From the NCBI GenBank assembly GCA_963799245.1, contig CAWCWN010000003.1:868001-932000 (forward strand): a stretch of 64,000 nt of DNA, given 5' to 3'. Both the position numbers and the translations under genes were made by a program. Within the stretch, counting starts at the first letter, position 1; every line of letters starts with the position of its first letter. Below are positions 27,474-35,290 of this stretch, one piece after another. This stretch comes from CAWCWN01 sp963799245 (lineage in GTDB: Bacteria; Chloroflexota; Ktedonobacteria; Ktedonobacterales; Ktedonobacteraceae). Below the pieces are notes generated by a model. The model did no database searches. It was not told where the DNA came from and worked only from the letters and a program-made list of their open reading frames with translations.

Positions 27474-28388
27474 CTACGTCAGAAACTGGAATGAAGACAG
27501 CATCTGCGAGTAGTATTTCTGCATAGCCTCGTCATAGACAGAGGCAAAGGAGAAGTAAAAAATATTATAGTAGATGTTGTTATGCTTTACGGAGACGCTC
27601 ACCGCATGGACGAGATCGCCGTTGCCGGTATCAAAAGTGGCATCCTGCTCATCCCAGTTTGCGCTCCCTATGCTGGGGTGCTGGGGCGTATTTGTCAGGG
27701 TCTGCATGTTCGTCAAGCTCTCATTTGAGCCAAAGCCCTGGAGGATGGTCTGATTGAGTATAGTGGTGCTCGGTAGCTGGGTCGCATTGGCGCCTGAGAA
27801 CTTGGAGACGCTCAAACCGATCGGTATCTGTTGTTGAGGCTGGAAGCTAACCGTTATATTGCCCGCAGAGCTCTGTGGAGTGCCCGCCACCCAGTCGGAG
27901 GGATATTTGAGTGTAATGCCAACCTCGCGAATACTGGCTGTGCGAAATGATGTGGGGGTAGGCAGCTGGTTCGTCTGGGCCGTCGTCGTGGGAGTAGGCG
28001 CGCTAGCGGGGGCCGTCGCCTGTTGTGGTAGCGCATTCACACGTACACTTGTAGCAGCGCTGCTCGCGGCAAAGCCGCCGTTTAAGGCGACCACGCCAAG
28101 TGTGGCCAGAGCACCAATCACGGGGGTCAGCACGATAAACGCCGCGAGAATAAGGATGCTGCGCGCCGAACGCGGCGCTTTAGGCGCACGCTTCGCCGCA
28201 GGAGTTGTAAGGAGCGGCTTTTGCGCTACAGCCTCCGGCTTATAGAAGCGACTCTCCGGTACTGAATTTGGCCAGGCTGGAGCGCCGGCAGGCAAATAAG
28301 AGAAGGCTGCCTGGCGCGTAGAGGCCCCACAGCTATAACAGAATGTGGCAGAGTCTGGCAGACTTGTATCGCATTGAGAGCAGTTCAT
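27474..28388 (-). CDS. Zinc-ribbon membrane protein with extracellular PsbP/DUF1795-like domain
   Basis: The 304-residue protein begins with a zinc ribbon (CSQC at 3-6 and CYSC at 17-20), has a Pro-rich cytoplasmic segment, one membrane helix (about 78-98) and a Thr/Pro/Ala-rich linker. An outside domain of about 150 residues follows, with the pattern ITLKYPSDWVAGTP, typical of PsbP/DUF1795-type folds that bind unknown ligands. The domain order, zinc ribbon inside and sensor-like domain outside, suggests a signalling or stress role, which is inference. It converges on groEL across a long palindrome. Confidence 0.72.
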   Translation of the reverse strand: MNCSQCDTSLPDSATFCYSCGASTRQAAFSYLPAGAPAWPNSVPESRFYKPEAVAQKPLLTTPAAKRAPKAPRSARSILILAAFIVLTPVIGALATLGVVALNGGFAASSAATSVRVNALPQQATAPASAPTPTTTAQTNQLPTPTSFRTASIREVGITLKYPSDWVAGTPQSSAGNITVSFQPQQQIPIGLSVSKFSGANATQLPSTTILNQTILQGFGSNESLTNMQTLTNTPQHPSIGSANWDEQDATFDTGNGDLVHAVSVSVKHNNIYYNIFYFSFASVYDEAMQKYYSQMLSSFQFLT

Positions 28389-28405
28389 AATCTATCACTC
28401 CCCTT

Positions 28406-28668
28406 TTATTCCCGTGTCGGGCTTTGTGGTAAACGGCAATCGAAGCGAACAACGCCACTACGTCTTTCGGTTACAACTTTGATTACTTCAAGCGTGATAT
28501 GTTCTCCAATTGCTGTAGAAATATCCTCTTCTCCAGGACGCGACATTCAAAGTGGCGTTCGGGGTCGAGGGTATCGCCAATGACACAACGAACATAGGGA
28601 TGCTCTTCGCCTTGAAAAATGGTTTTGAGACCTGGCTCTTTCTCTAACAGTATTCCCGCGCGTGTCAT
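28406..28668 (-). pseudogene. Possible small gene interrupted by one missing base
   Basis: Reading from ATG 28668, the frame gives about 50 plausible residues (MTRAGILLEKEPGLKTIFQG and on to CRVLEK). It then becomes poor, while the -1 frame continues with a strand-like pattern, IGEHITLEVIKVV, VVRFDCRLP, to a stop at 28406. Adding one base near 28515-28530 would join them into a protein of about 87 residues. A GGGGGA site is 12-15 bases upstream. I recognise no family; a faint likeness to CsrA in the second part was judged too weak. The rest of the 540-base interval between genes shows nothing else but a hairpin. Confidence 0.3.
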
Positions 28669-28861
28669 ATAAATCACGGTCCCCCGAGCACAATCTACTG
28701 TATAGAAGCACTATAAATAAGGTAAAGTCAAATGTCAATATTTTGCGAAAATACATGTAGCCCTGGATCCTTTCAGGGCTCTATACTTCTCAGGCTAAAA
28801 CCTCCGCATTAGCGTGAAAAGTTCATAAATGCATTCTACCATCATTGTACCATGTCTTTAC

Positions 28862-28913
28862 ACGCAAGCAGCCACGCGCACGGGGAGTAAGCCACGCGCA
28901 TGGCTGCTTGCGT
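28862..28913. repeat. Inverted repeat, probable terminator of the GT2 gene
   Basis: Arms 28862-28874 and 28901-28913 are exactly complementary (13 bp) with a 26-base loop. A direct repeat GCCACGCGCA occurs at 28871 and 28891. It ends 15 bases before the stop of the minus-strand glycosyltransferase gene and lacks a T-run. Confidence 0.55.
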
Positions 28914-28927
28914 ATTGAGAGGAGGCC

Positions 28928-29677
28928 TTACTGAGGTACAACCGTCGTTTGCTCTTCCTCCACATTACCTGAGTTCGCTGGCGCAACAAAACGGAAAGGC
29001 CTGCGCAAACGCCGGTGTAGGAGCATGGCCAGCGCGGGCCAGCCATCCTTCCATGGATTAAGCTTTTTCGCTACCCGCGGCTTGTAGCTGATGGGAACTT
29101 CAAGGATTTGATAGCCAGCCTGAAGGATACAGGAGGTAATCTCCGGCTCGATCTCGAAACGGCGGCCCTCCATAGGCAGCGCACGAGCGAGCTCGCCTGG
29201 TATCAATTTATAGCAGGTCTCCATATCATGAATGTGCGACCCAAATAATATATTTGTGACTATGGTCAGGAAACGATTGCCCCAACGAGTTGTAAACTTC
29301 TGCACGGAGAGATCGCGATAGCCATAAACAGCCGTCTTGCCGTTACCGGCCTTCTCCCACTTGCGGACGAGGAGCGGAATATCCTGCGGGTCATATTCCA
29401 TATCGGCATCCTGGACGGTAACCAGATCTCCACTTACCAGGGCGAAGCCTGTACGCAATCCCACGCCTTTGCCCTGGTTCTCGTTATGGCGCACAAAGCG
29501 ATAGCCGCCAAAGGCTTCCTTCTGACGTAGTTCCTGCAATATCTCCCAAGTGCGATCAGTGGATGCATCATCCACTACGACAACCTCAAGCTCAAGAGCC
29601 ACTCGTGAGAGTGACTCAAGCACTTGGGCCACTGTCTCCTCTTCGTTATATACCGGAACGATAACCGAAATCCGCAT
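28928..29677 (-). CDS. Family 2 glycosyltransferase, dolichyl-phosphate-mannose-synthase-like
   Basis: The enzyme probably transfers a sugar from a nucleotide donor to a polyprenyl phosphate or other lipid carrier. The 249-residue protein shows the GT-A fold motifs VIVPVYNEEETV, VVDDASTDRT and the metal-binding DADMEYDP, then the DPM1-like segment HDMETCYKLIPGEL. There is no membrane helix, so it should be a cytoplasmic or membrane-associated enzyme. It stands alone between a DnaJ-type gene and the disrupted small gene. Confidence 0.9.
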   Translation of the reverse strand: MRISVIVPVYNEEETVAQVLESLSRVALELEVVVVDDASTDRTWEILQELRQKEAFGGYRFVRHNENQGKGVGLRTGFALVSGDLVTVQDADMEYDPQDIPLLVRKWEKAGNGKTAVYGYRDLSVQKFTTRWGNRFLTIVTNILFGSHIHDMETCYKLIPGELARALPMEGRRFEIEPEITSCILQAGYQILEVPISYKPRVAKKLNPWKDGWPALAMLLHRRLRRPFRFVAPANSGNVEEEQTTVVPQ

Positions 29678-29852
29678 GTACCATTACCTCGCTTCTTGGG
29701 AGTTTGTAGGTAAAATATCTGGTGAGTTCCTTCAGATAACCGCGCTCCGTGCCGCGTCACGCAACTACTCGCACATCGCAAAATACTATAACTAAAGGAA
29801 TTACTCTTGTCTATCTAACCGAACGAATGAGAGCAAAAAAAGCAACAAAATA

Positions 29853-31235
29853 TCATTTCCATACCTGAATAGTTCCATCGGTGAGTGCGACGACCAGCTC
29901 TTTCTCCGAGAAGTGTAGCGCGCTTATCTGCCAGGGATGATAGAGTTTCTGCTCAATCTGACCCGTGCTGACCGACCAGAGGTCAACCACACCCTCATTT
30001 ATCTCGCTGTCTTCACGCGCCACGGCCAGACGGCGGGCGTCGGGCGATATGGCAAGCTTCGCGCTGCCACCCATTGTTCCACAGGTTAGCTCATGAAATG
30101 TTCCGCTCAGAGTATCGTAGAGACGCACTTTGTCATGCAAATATACCAGGGCCAGCGTCCCCGCGCTGGGTGTGACGGCGTAGGGAGGGCTGTAATCGAC
30201 ACAGCGCCCTATCAGGACGGAAAGATCAATATGTGGCTGCGTCTTGCCACCAAAACGTGAGCGCGAGGTCAAATTCCAGCGCCGTACGACAGCCATCTCA
30301 TCGCTTTCACCCGGCACATGGGCGCATGAAAGCGTGAGCAGGCTCTGAGCGTCCTGCGACAGGGCGCGCAAGCGTATGGCCCAGAACAGGCGCCTTTCTA
30401 GCGCCTCCTCGATACAGCGTACAGGCTTACTGAGGCTGGCAGGTGGAGTCCCCAGGACATGACTCACGACATCCGTGCCGCGCACTCCCAGCGCGCGTGG
30501 CCCGAGGTTGTCTGCCGGCAACAACGGCAGCGCCATCATGGCCTGGCGCTGCTCACCGGCCGCGTCCGTGAGGATCATGTCAAGCGAGTAATGGGCGGAG
30601 ACAGCGCGCTGTATGAGCGCCTGGCTCCAGAGCAGGCTTCCATCCCTGCCATCCCAGACATGCAGGCCGAGTCTACCCCAGCCCGACAATAATCCACCCA
30701 GTGGCGCAAAACGGAGTTCGCGCAGCGACTCAATCGTCAGGGCGGGGTCGGCAGCAAAATGGATGCGCTGCTCTGTGTTTTCTATTCGCCAGAGCAGCCC
30801 CTTGCCATCAAGCGAACCCACGGCGATCACTGTCCCGCCAGGTGTGGTGGTACTAGTCATAGCGGAGATAACGCCAAGGGCTGGACGCAGGGAGGGGCCT
30901 GTATGGAGGGGCCCCTTTGTACTAAAAATGCTCAGGCCCGAAAACTCGCTATCGTCTGTAGAGTCAAACTTGCGTGGCCGCGAGCGCGGGCGGCTCAGAC
31001 CACCTTTGCGGAAGTCGATGACGCCGCCAAGAATGGTATCGTAGTTCAGGCGTTTCTCGGGGTCGCTCAATACATCATATGCGCGATTAATGCGCTTCAT
31101 CTGTATGGCACCCTCTGGCCCTGCCAGGTCGGGATGAAAACGCCGCGCCAGCTGGCGATAAGCTCGCTTAAGTGTCTCACTATCAGCATCTAGCGGTACG
31201 CCGAGAATGGCATAAAAATTATCAACTGTGTCCAT
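29853..31235 (-). CDS. DnaJ-domain protein with C-terminal WD40-like propeller
   Basis: The 460-residue protein has an N-terminal J-domain of about 65 residues with the HPD motif at 34-36 (RRFHPDLAG). A basic Arg/Ser-rich linker (RPRSRPRKFDS) follows, then a region to the end with blades of the type GSLDGKGLLWRIEN, AISPDARRLAVARED and DGTIQVWK. It lacks the Gly/Phe and zinc domains of true DnaJ, so it is a J-protein that may recruit DnaK to a client bound by the propeller. Such fusions are uncommon. It is divergent from the methyltransferase 380 bases away. Confidence 0.88.
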   Translation of the reverse strand: MDTVDNFYAILGVPLDADSETLKRAYRQLARRFHPDLAGPEGAIQMKRINRAYDVLSDPEKRLNYDTILGGVIDFRKGGLSRPRSRPRKFDSTDDSEFSGLSIFSTKGPLHTGPSLRPALGVISAMTSTTTPGGTVIAVGSLDGKGLLWRIENTEQRIHFAADPALTIESLRELRFAPLGGLLSGWGRLGLHVWDGRDGSLLWSQALIQRAVSAHYSLDMILTDAAGEQRQAMMALPLLPADNLGPRALGVRGTDVVSHVLGTPPASLSKPVRCIEEALERRLFWAIRLRALSQDAQSLLTLSCAHVPGESDEMAVVRRWNLTSRSRFGGKTQPHIDLSVLIGRCVDYSPPYAVTPSAGTLALVYLHDKVRLYDTLSGTFHELTCGTMGGSAKLAISPDARRLAVAREDSEINEGVVDLWSVSTGQIEQKLYHPWQISALHFSEKELVVALTDGTIQVWK

Positions 31236-31612
31236 ACTCTTCCAGGACCCATATGCATGCGGGAGTTATCTGAATGCTAGTATAGCAGATTTCGCTTTTA
31301 GTGGGGAGTTGCATGATCTTTACCTGCCCCGCTGAGCGCCTGTGGCGACCGCACGAGCGCGCAACGCACATATGCTTGTAATCCACTGTATTCAACAGTA
31401 TACTAGGGCGCAGGCGTCCGAAAAATACACGCCACTCTGCGTAAGAGGTATACTACCAGCACCTCGGGTTCCGACACCCCACATGTGACAGTAACAGTGA
31501 CACGCAGGGAGGGGTCAGCCCTATGATGTACAGCTGGTACTGGTCAAAGTAAACAATGCGTGGAGGATACAAAGTGCCGATGGCATCTAACAGACATCCA
31601 GGGTAGAGGCCG
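31236..31612. other. Intergenic region with no recognised gene
   Basis: The region between the divergent J-domain and methyltransferase genes holds no supported gene. It contains several TATACT-like sequences, a GTGACA direct repeat spaced by 5 bases (near 31488), and a GGAGG site followed by a 10-codon reading frame near 31574, which is too short to call. Confidence 0.5.
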
Positions 31613-32371
31613 ATGAACGATTACGACCTGATTGCGCCTTTCTATGACAGTGAGCACGCCAATTTCGACGAGGACCTCGATATGTACAGGAATTTCGCCG
31701 AGTTGAGCAGCGGGCCATTGCTCGAACTGGCCTGTGGTAGTGGACGGCTGCTGCTGCCGCTAGCACGTGAAGGCTACACACTCAGCGGCGTCGATACTTC
31801 TGAGCGTATGCTGGCGCTGGCGCGCCAGCGCCTGCAACAGGCGCGGGTGGACGCGAGTGTCACGCTTATACAACAGGACATGTGCACACTGCACCACCCG
31901 CACACGTTTAGCCTGGCATTTGTCGCGCTTGGCTCCTTTGCCCACCTGATTACTCGCAAAGCTCAGCAGCAGGCCCTTGCCGCCGTGCGCGCCCACCTGC
32001 CAGTAGGAGGAACCTTCATCGTCGATATCAGCAACACAGATGCTCGCTATATGGAACAGCTGAGCGGGCAGCTATTACACCAGGGCACGTGGCAGCGCGA
32101 CGATGGGTCGCTCCTCACACATTTCGTCAGCCCGGCGTCCTCAAATGTTGAGCACCTGCTCGAACTGACGCATTTCTATGACCAGTATATGCAGGGGGGA
32201 ACACCGCAGCGCACGACCGTCACAACACACCTCTACCTGTTCGAACGCAGCGAGATGGAACTTTTACTTGAACAGGCAGGCTTTAAAATCAAGGATATTT
32301 TTGGCAACTATGAGCTTGAAGCTTATACGCTTGAGAGCCAGCGTATGATTTTTATTGTGGAAGCGAGCTAA
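31613..32371 (+). CDS. Class I SAM-dependent methyltransferase
   Basis: The 252-residue protein has the SAM-binding motif LLELACGSGRLLLPLA, then GVDTSERMLALA, and a post-motif strand VGGTFIVDISN. The substrate cannot be told from sequence. It starts at ATG 31613 and its stop is followed after five bases by the endonuclease V gene, so the two are probably co-transcribed; nothing in the pair suggests a shared pathway. Confidence 0.88.
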   Translation: MNDYDLIAPFYDSEHANFDEDLDMYRNFAELSSGPLLELACGSGRLLLPLAREGYTLSGVDTSERMLALARQRLQQARVDASVTLIQQDMCTLHHPHTFSLAFVALGSFAHLITRKAQQQALAAVRAHLPVGGTFIVDISNTDARYMEQLSGQLLHQGTWQRDDGSLLTHFVSPASSNVEHLLELTHFYDQYMQGGTPQRTTVTTHLYLFERSEMELLLEQAGFKIKDIFGNYELEAYTLESQRMIFIVEAS

Positions 32372-32376
32372 AAATT

Positions 32377-33063
32377 ATGACCAACACTGCGCCGCTGCAT
32401 GCCTGGGACCTGGAGCCGGCTGTGGCTATAGCGCTGCAAAACGAGCTGGCCGCGCGGGTGATTCGAACAGACCAGCTGCCAGGTCAGATAGCGCGAGTAG
32501 CCGGAGTAGATATGGCGATCAACGAGGAGAGCAACATGGCGCGCGCGGCTGTTGTGCTGCTCTCTTATCCGCAGTTAGGGGTATTGGAACGTCATGTCTA
32601 TGCAGAGCCGCTGCGCATGCCCTACGTTCCCGGCCTGCTTTCTTTTCGTGAAATACCCAGCATCCTGGGAGCCTTTGCCCAGCTGCGCGAGCAGCCTGAA
32701 CTGGTAATGGTCGACGGACAGGGCATCGCTCATCCGCGCTACCTGGGAATTGCTTCTCATCTTGGCCTCTGGCTCAACCTGCCCACCATTGGCTGTGCCA
32801 AGTCCATTTTGCGGGGCAGGTACGATGAGCATGCGCTCACTGAAGAGGCGGGAGCATGGGTACCTCTTATCTATAAGAACGCGACGATCGGGGCGGTTGT
32901 TCGTACGCGCGCGCATATCAAGCCCATGATTATTTCCCTGGGCCATCGCATTAGCCTGGAGACAAGCCTGCACTACGTCCTGGCCTGTAGCAAGGGCTAC
33001 CGCTTGCCGGAACCCACTCGCCTTGCCGATAAGCTCTCGAAAGATAATGCGTATAGAGAGTAG
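32377..33063 (+). CDS. nfi: Endonuclease V
   Basis: Endonuclease V cuts DNA one base 3' to deaminated bases such as hypoxanthine. The 228-residue length is normal. The family motifs are clear: AGVDMAIN with the first catalytic Asp, PYVPGLLSFREIP with the Glu, and VDGQGIAHPRYLGIASHLG with a further Asp. It follows the methyltransferase gene with a 5-base gap and has only a weak ribosome-binding site, so translation may depend on coupling. Confidence 0.95.
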   Translation: MTNTAPLHAWDLEPAVAIALQNELAARVIRTDQLPGQIARVAGVDMAINEESNMARAAVVLLSYPQLGVLERHVYAEPLRMPYVPGLLSFREIPSILGAFAQLREQPELVMVDGQGIAHPRYLGIASHLGLWLNLPTIGCAKSILRGRYDEHALTEEAGAWVPLIYKNATIGAVVRTRAHIKPMIISLGHRISLETSLHYVLACSKGYRLPEPTRLADKLSKDNAYRE

Positions 33064-33086
33064 CTCGCGCGCGGCGACCTACGCGC

Positions 33087-34283
33087 TTACTTACGCGCAT
33101 GTCCGGCTAAAGGAGCGGTGAAATAGAAGGTGGAACCTCCATTGACGCTGGAAGTAAAATTAATGCTGCCACCGTGCTGCTCGACAATCAGCCTGGCAAT
33201 CGAAAGGCCCAGTCCGTAGCCGCCCATTTTAGATTGCAGGCTATGGTTTGACTGGTAGAAACGCTCAAAAACATGAGACCGATCATCCTCGGGTATCCCA
33301 TAGCCGGTATCGATGACAGAGATCAGCGCGAATTGCGCATCGTACTGATGAGCGTGAATTGTGACCGTCCCGCCTGGCGGAGTAAACTTGATGGCATTTG
33401 TGACCAGGTTATTCAGCACCTGCTTCATACGTTGAGGATCCGCATAGAGGATGGGAGCAGGTGTCGGAATATCTTTGTGCAGTTCCACCCCGGCTTTCTG
33501 CGCCTGGAGTCCCAGGCTCCCGACCACCTGCTTTGCCACCACGCGGAAGTTTACCTCCTGCTGCTTGATTTCAAATTGCCCGACATCCGAGCGCGTCATA
33601 AAGAGAATATCCTCGACGATGGAGATCAGCTGCTGCACACCTTCCTGGGCGTACGAGAGATATTTCTGCTGCTCAAGGTTTAATTCGCCCATATGCCCCT
33701 GCAGGAGCAGGTCAATAAAACCATGGACGGAGTTGAGGGGGGTGCGCAGTTCATGCGAAACCATTGAGACAAAATTAGAGCGGACACGATGCGCCACTTT
33801 GAGGGCTGAGACGTCACGGGCAGTAAATATCACCTGCCGTTCGTCATTGCCGCTTGTGATAGGTGTGACACTGGCAGAGACCTCGCATGCATCGCCAACG
33901 ATCAATTCTTCGTTAGGCAACGCCCGCCCACTCTGGAGCACGCGCGTCAGAGGACAACTCGAGGTGCCGCACAGTTCCATCCCATTGAGATTGTGGCAGC
34001 TGAGCACCTCCGCACAATCAAGCCCCGGGGCTTGCGCGGCCGGATATTCGAGCATGCCGCTCGCCGCGGGGTTCAGGTCAAGGATATGATACCCCTCATC
34101 CAGTACAATCAGGCCATCGGTGGTTTGCGCGGCCAGCGCTTCCAGATACGAGGGTCTCACCGTCGTATCTGGAAGCGCGCCAGGCGCTGCGGCCGCCTCA
34201 TCCGCAGGCCGGACAGGTTCATCGCCCGGCGTCTGCGACATATCCCCGGCCACTGGCTTCGATTTGCGTAAATGCTTTGACAC
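33087..34283 (-). CDS. Soluble PAS histidine kinase
   Basis: The 398-residue protein has no membrane helix. A PAS domain at about 50-160 carries four cysteines (C90, C96, C105, C110; CHNLNGMELCGTSSC), a possible metal or redox site. The kinase core has phospho-acceptor His177 in SHELRTPLNSVHGF, and the ATPase boxes NLVTNAIKFTPPG, DTGYGIPE and GGYGLGLSIA. It is therefore probably a cytoplasmic redox or ligand sensor. Its stop-proximal partner upstream is a broken OmpR-type response regulator beginning 15 bases before its ATG; the regulator would be its natural substrate. Confidence 0.93.
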   Translation of the reverse strand: MSKHLRKSKPVAGDMSQTPGDEPVRPADEAAAAPGALPDTTVRPSYLEALAAQTTDGLIVLDEGYHILDLNPAASGMLEYPAAQAPGLDCAEVLSCHNLNGMELCGTSSCPLTRVLQSGRALPNEELIVGDACEVSASVTPITSGNDERQVIFTARDVSALKVAHRVRSNFVSMVSHELRTPLNSVHGFIDLLLQGHMGELNLEQQKYLSYAQEGVQQLISIVEDILFMTRSDVGQFEIKQQEVNFRVVAKQVVGSLGLQAQKAGVELHKDIPTPAPILYADPQRMKQVLNNLVTNAIKFTPPGGTVTIHAHQYDAQFALISVIDTGYGIPEDDRSHVFERFYQSNHSLQSKMGGYGLGLSIARLIVEQHGGSINFTSSVNGGSTFYFTAPLAGHARK

Positions 34284-34297
34284 AGCACACGTGCCCC

Positions 34298-34981
34298 CTA
34301 TTTCCCCAAAAACTTATAACCAACCCCACGTACCGAGAGAATGTGCTGGGGCCTTTCGGCATCCGCTTCCAGCTTGGCGCGCAAGCGGCGTATATATACA
34401 TCTACGATGTTACTGTTATTTCGTTGTCATTCCATACTTCCGCCAGCAACAGCTCGCGTTTGCAGCAACCTGCCCGCTATAAGCCATGAGGAGGCTTGAA
34501 CACCTGCATCTCTTTGGGGGTAAGATCAATCGCAGAGCGACCTGGTTGTATAACCTTAGCTCCGTGGGCAAGAGTTCAAATTGACCTCCGCGAATGGATT
34601 GATTGCCGAGCTTGCCGTTCTTCTTGATGCGACGCATGACGGCCTGAACTCGCGCAACCAGTTCCTGGTGATTGTAGGGCTTGCAAATATAATCATCCGC
34701 GCCGATGCGAAAGCCCTGCAGTTTGTCATCGATGGAGTCCTTCGCCGTCATAAAAATAAGTGGAGTTCGTAGCCTTCGGCCCGTAACTTGGCTGAGAACT
34801 CAAAGCCGTCAATATAGGGCATTGAGACATCTAGTAGAAGCAGGTCGGGCTCACGTTTTTGAATCAGCTGCATCGCATTACGAGGATTATCCAGAGTTTC
34901 AACTTCAAAGCCTTCTTTGCGCAGCACAAACTGCACCAGGGCATTTGCAAACTGGTCGTCGTCGACAACAAGAATATACAC
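34298..34981 (-). pseudogene. OmpR-family response regulator disrupted by several indels
   Basis: Reading across three frames reconstructs a full OmpR-type regulator of about 230 residues. GTG 34981 has an AGAGGGG site. The receiver starts VYILVVDDDQFA and includes DLLLLDVSMPYIDGFE with the phospho-acceptor Asp and GADDYICKPYNHQEL. The winged helix is read in pieces: ELLPTE, PGRSAIDLTPKEMQVFK, ELLLAEVWNDNE, then NIVDVYIRRLRAKLEAD and LSVRGVGYKFLGK. Frame changes fall near 34765, 34550, 34500, 34470 and 34430, mostly single missing bases, some in short A-runs. Its partner histidine kinase gene is intact. This is either decay or base-calling error. Confidence 0.85.
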
Positions 34982-35290
34982 AGTTTTTCCCCTCTTTATC
35001 AACGCACTGCAAGCATGTGGCCGTTACGTCACTTCTTTCTCCACCCTACTTTCCGCGCATAAGAGGCGCAAGCTCATCCCTTAGAAGAGAAAGGCCTGCC
35101 AACGGGTTCAGTTATTTGCTCCTGATGACACACCTAGGGGAGGCGCCTGGAGTCGGTAAAAGCGGCATTAAAACTACGCAAGGCGCCTTAAAAGCCAGTT
35201 GTCTCTTCTCGATACAGCTCTACACTTACAATTTATGTAACATTGCGAGTAGAAAACCAGCCATATCTTACACAATTTTTTTCGCCGTTG
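34982..35290. other. Intergenic region upstream of the regulator, no gene seen
   Basis: This 309-base stretch between the response regulator start and the mnmG stop holds no supported reading frame. It ends in an AT-rich segment with a T-run near 35277-35283. The regulator promoter should be within it, but no convincing -35/-10 pair was found. Confidence 0.4.

Noticed and set aside
28406..28546. CsrA-like small protein
   Set aside because: The pattern IGEHITLEVIKVV and a later RE resemble CsrA, but the key N-terminal residues and the turn are absent and the frame starts directly after a stop without a ribosome-binding site. Likeness judged too weak.
31573..31606. Leader peptide before the methyltransferase
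   Set aside because: A ten-codon frame with a GGAGG site exists, but there is no attenuator-like hairpin or amino-acid bias to support it.
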